NCBI RefSeq assembly: GCF_009912395.1
Contig: NZ_WNDO01000002.1
Coordinates: forward strand, 186,001-250,000
Direction: 5' to 3'
Origin: Luteibacter sp.
GTDB lineage: Bacteria; Pseudomonadota; Gammaproteobacteria; Xanthomonadales; Rhodanobacteraceae
Length of the DNA stretch: 64,000 nt
The notes beneath the pieces are model-generated. The model saw only the letters and a program-made list of their open reading frames with translations, was not told the DNA's origin and ran no database searches. Both the position numbers and the translations under genes were made by a program. Of this stretch, positions 63,473 to 64,000 are shown piece after piece; the stretch's first letter is position 1, and the number at the start of each line of letters is the position of its first letter.

Positions 63473-64000
63473 TCATGAGGTGCCGAGAGCGCTCCGCGCT
63501 TCGCGCACCGTGCGCAGGAAGCTTTCCAGCACGGGGGACGTATTGTCCACGCGACTGGCGACCGCGAGCAACAGGTAGGCCTCCGGGTCGTCCAGGCCGG
63601 CGAAGGTGATGCCTTCCAGTCTCACGGCGCGCAGGGACGCGGGTACCAGGGCGATGCCCAGGCCAGCCGCCACCAGGGGAAGCAGCGACGGAATCTGCTG
63701 GGCCTCCTGGCGGACATTGGGACGGAAGCGGGCCTTGTCGGCGAGCAGGGTCAGGCGATCGATCAGCGTGGCAGCCTGGCTGCGTGGCGGGGCGACGAAA
63801 CGCTCTGCCGCCAGTTCCTCCATGTGTAGCGATTCGCGCCCCGACAGGCGGTGGCGCGCGGGCAGGGCGACCACCAGGGGCTCGTGGTCGATCACCTCGA
63901 CGTTGAGCTGCCGGGCGTTGGCGATGCCCTCGGGATGGGCGCGCAGCAGGCCCAGGTCGATCTGGCCGCTGAGGATGGCGTCGTACTGAGCCTTGGTGGG
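63473..64000 (-). CDS. LysR-type transcriptional regulator, C-terminal effector domain (5' part outside the window)
   Basis: The frame is open to the right edge (35 further codons beyond 63895), so only the effector-binding domain is visible, about 175 residues. LysR features: [74 protein letters not shown] and a closing [14 protein letters not shown]. The helix-turn-helix would lie outside the window. Target genes and ligand are unknown. Confidence 0.9.
   Translation of the reverse strand, partial: PTKAQYDAILSGQIDLGLLRAHPEGIANARQLNVEVIDHEPLVVALPARHRLSGRESLHMEELAAERFVAPPRSQAATLIDRLTLLADKARFRPNVRQEAQQIPSLLPLVAAGLGIALVPASLRAVRLEGITFAGLDDPEAYLLLAVASRVDNTSPVLESFLRTVREARSALGTS

Overview
The window is high-GC chromosomal DNA with the run recN-hrcA-grpE-dnaK-dnaJ-dapB-carA-carB-greA. 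I know this order from Xanthomonadales (Lysobacterales). Together with the dense 'TAGGAGCGCGCTTGCGCGCGA' REP palindromes it suggests a Rhodanobacteraceae-like gammaproteobacterium such as Luteibacter or Dyella. That assignment is an inference from gene order and repeats.

Layout. 1-741: the start of a type VI secretion sheath operon (tssB, partial tssC, minus strand). 742-1509: a gene-poor stretch with a strongly structured candidate small RNA (about 1286-1490, minus strand; stacked hairpins, GGA motifs, intrinsic terminator). 1510-3845: a divergent MASE1-type histidine kinase and NarL-type response regulator with very short leaders. 3931-19128: housekeeping genes, namely recN, the heat-shock set hrcA-grpE-dnaK-dnaJ with sigma-32-like promoters, dapB, a yybP-ykoY manganese riboswitch ahead of a CaCA-family transporter, a 2OG-Fe(II) oxygenase, carAB and greA. 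REP/REPIN clusters fill most intergenic gaps. 19649-22438: an OFA-type MFS permease, then a SonM-like alpha-N-methyltransferase and its separate precursor peptide, i.e. a split borosin RiPP locus.

22439-61228: a complete 38,790-bp Mu-like transposable prophage with a non-contractile (siphovirus-like) tail. It is bounded by TG...CA ends and a 5-bp target duplication, TTCGA. It has an early region on the right (repressor divergent from ner, transposase A, target-selection ATPase B, accessory genes, GemA, Mor), then lysis, packaging, head and tail genes, all on the minus strand after ner. The prophage sits inside the borosin precursor gene. Removing it and one TTCGA copy restores an open frame of 91 codons whose last 30 codons now lie at 61235-61324, just before a GGDEF diguanylate cyclase gene. 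The precursor read today therefore ends in a phage-encoded tail.

61281-64000: the diguanylate cyclase gene, a REP pair, a bidirectional terminator, rpmJ (minus strand) and the C-terminal part of a LysR-type regulator.

The most interesting points are the interrupted split-borosin locus, the Rsm-like structured RNA, the riboswitch-controlled CaCA transporter, a programmed -1 frameshift at T TTT TTT in the tail-chaperone gene, and a non-coding gap at the prophage centre that matches the position of Mu's strong gyrase site. I saw no tRNA, rRNA or CRISPR array.
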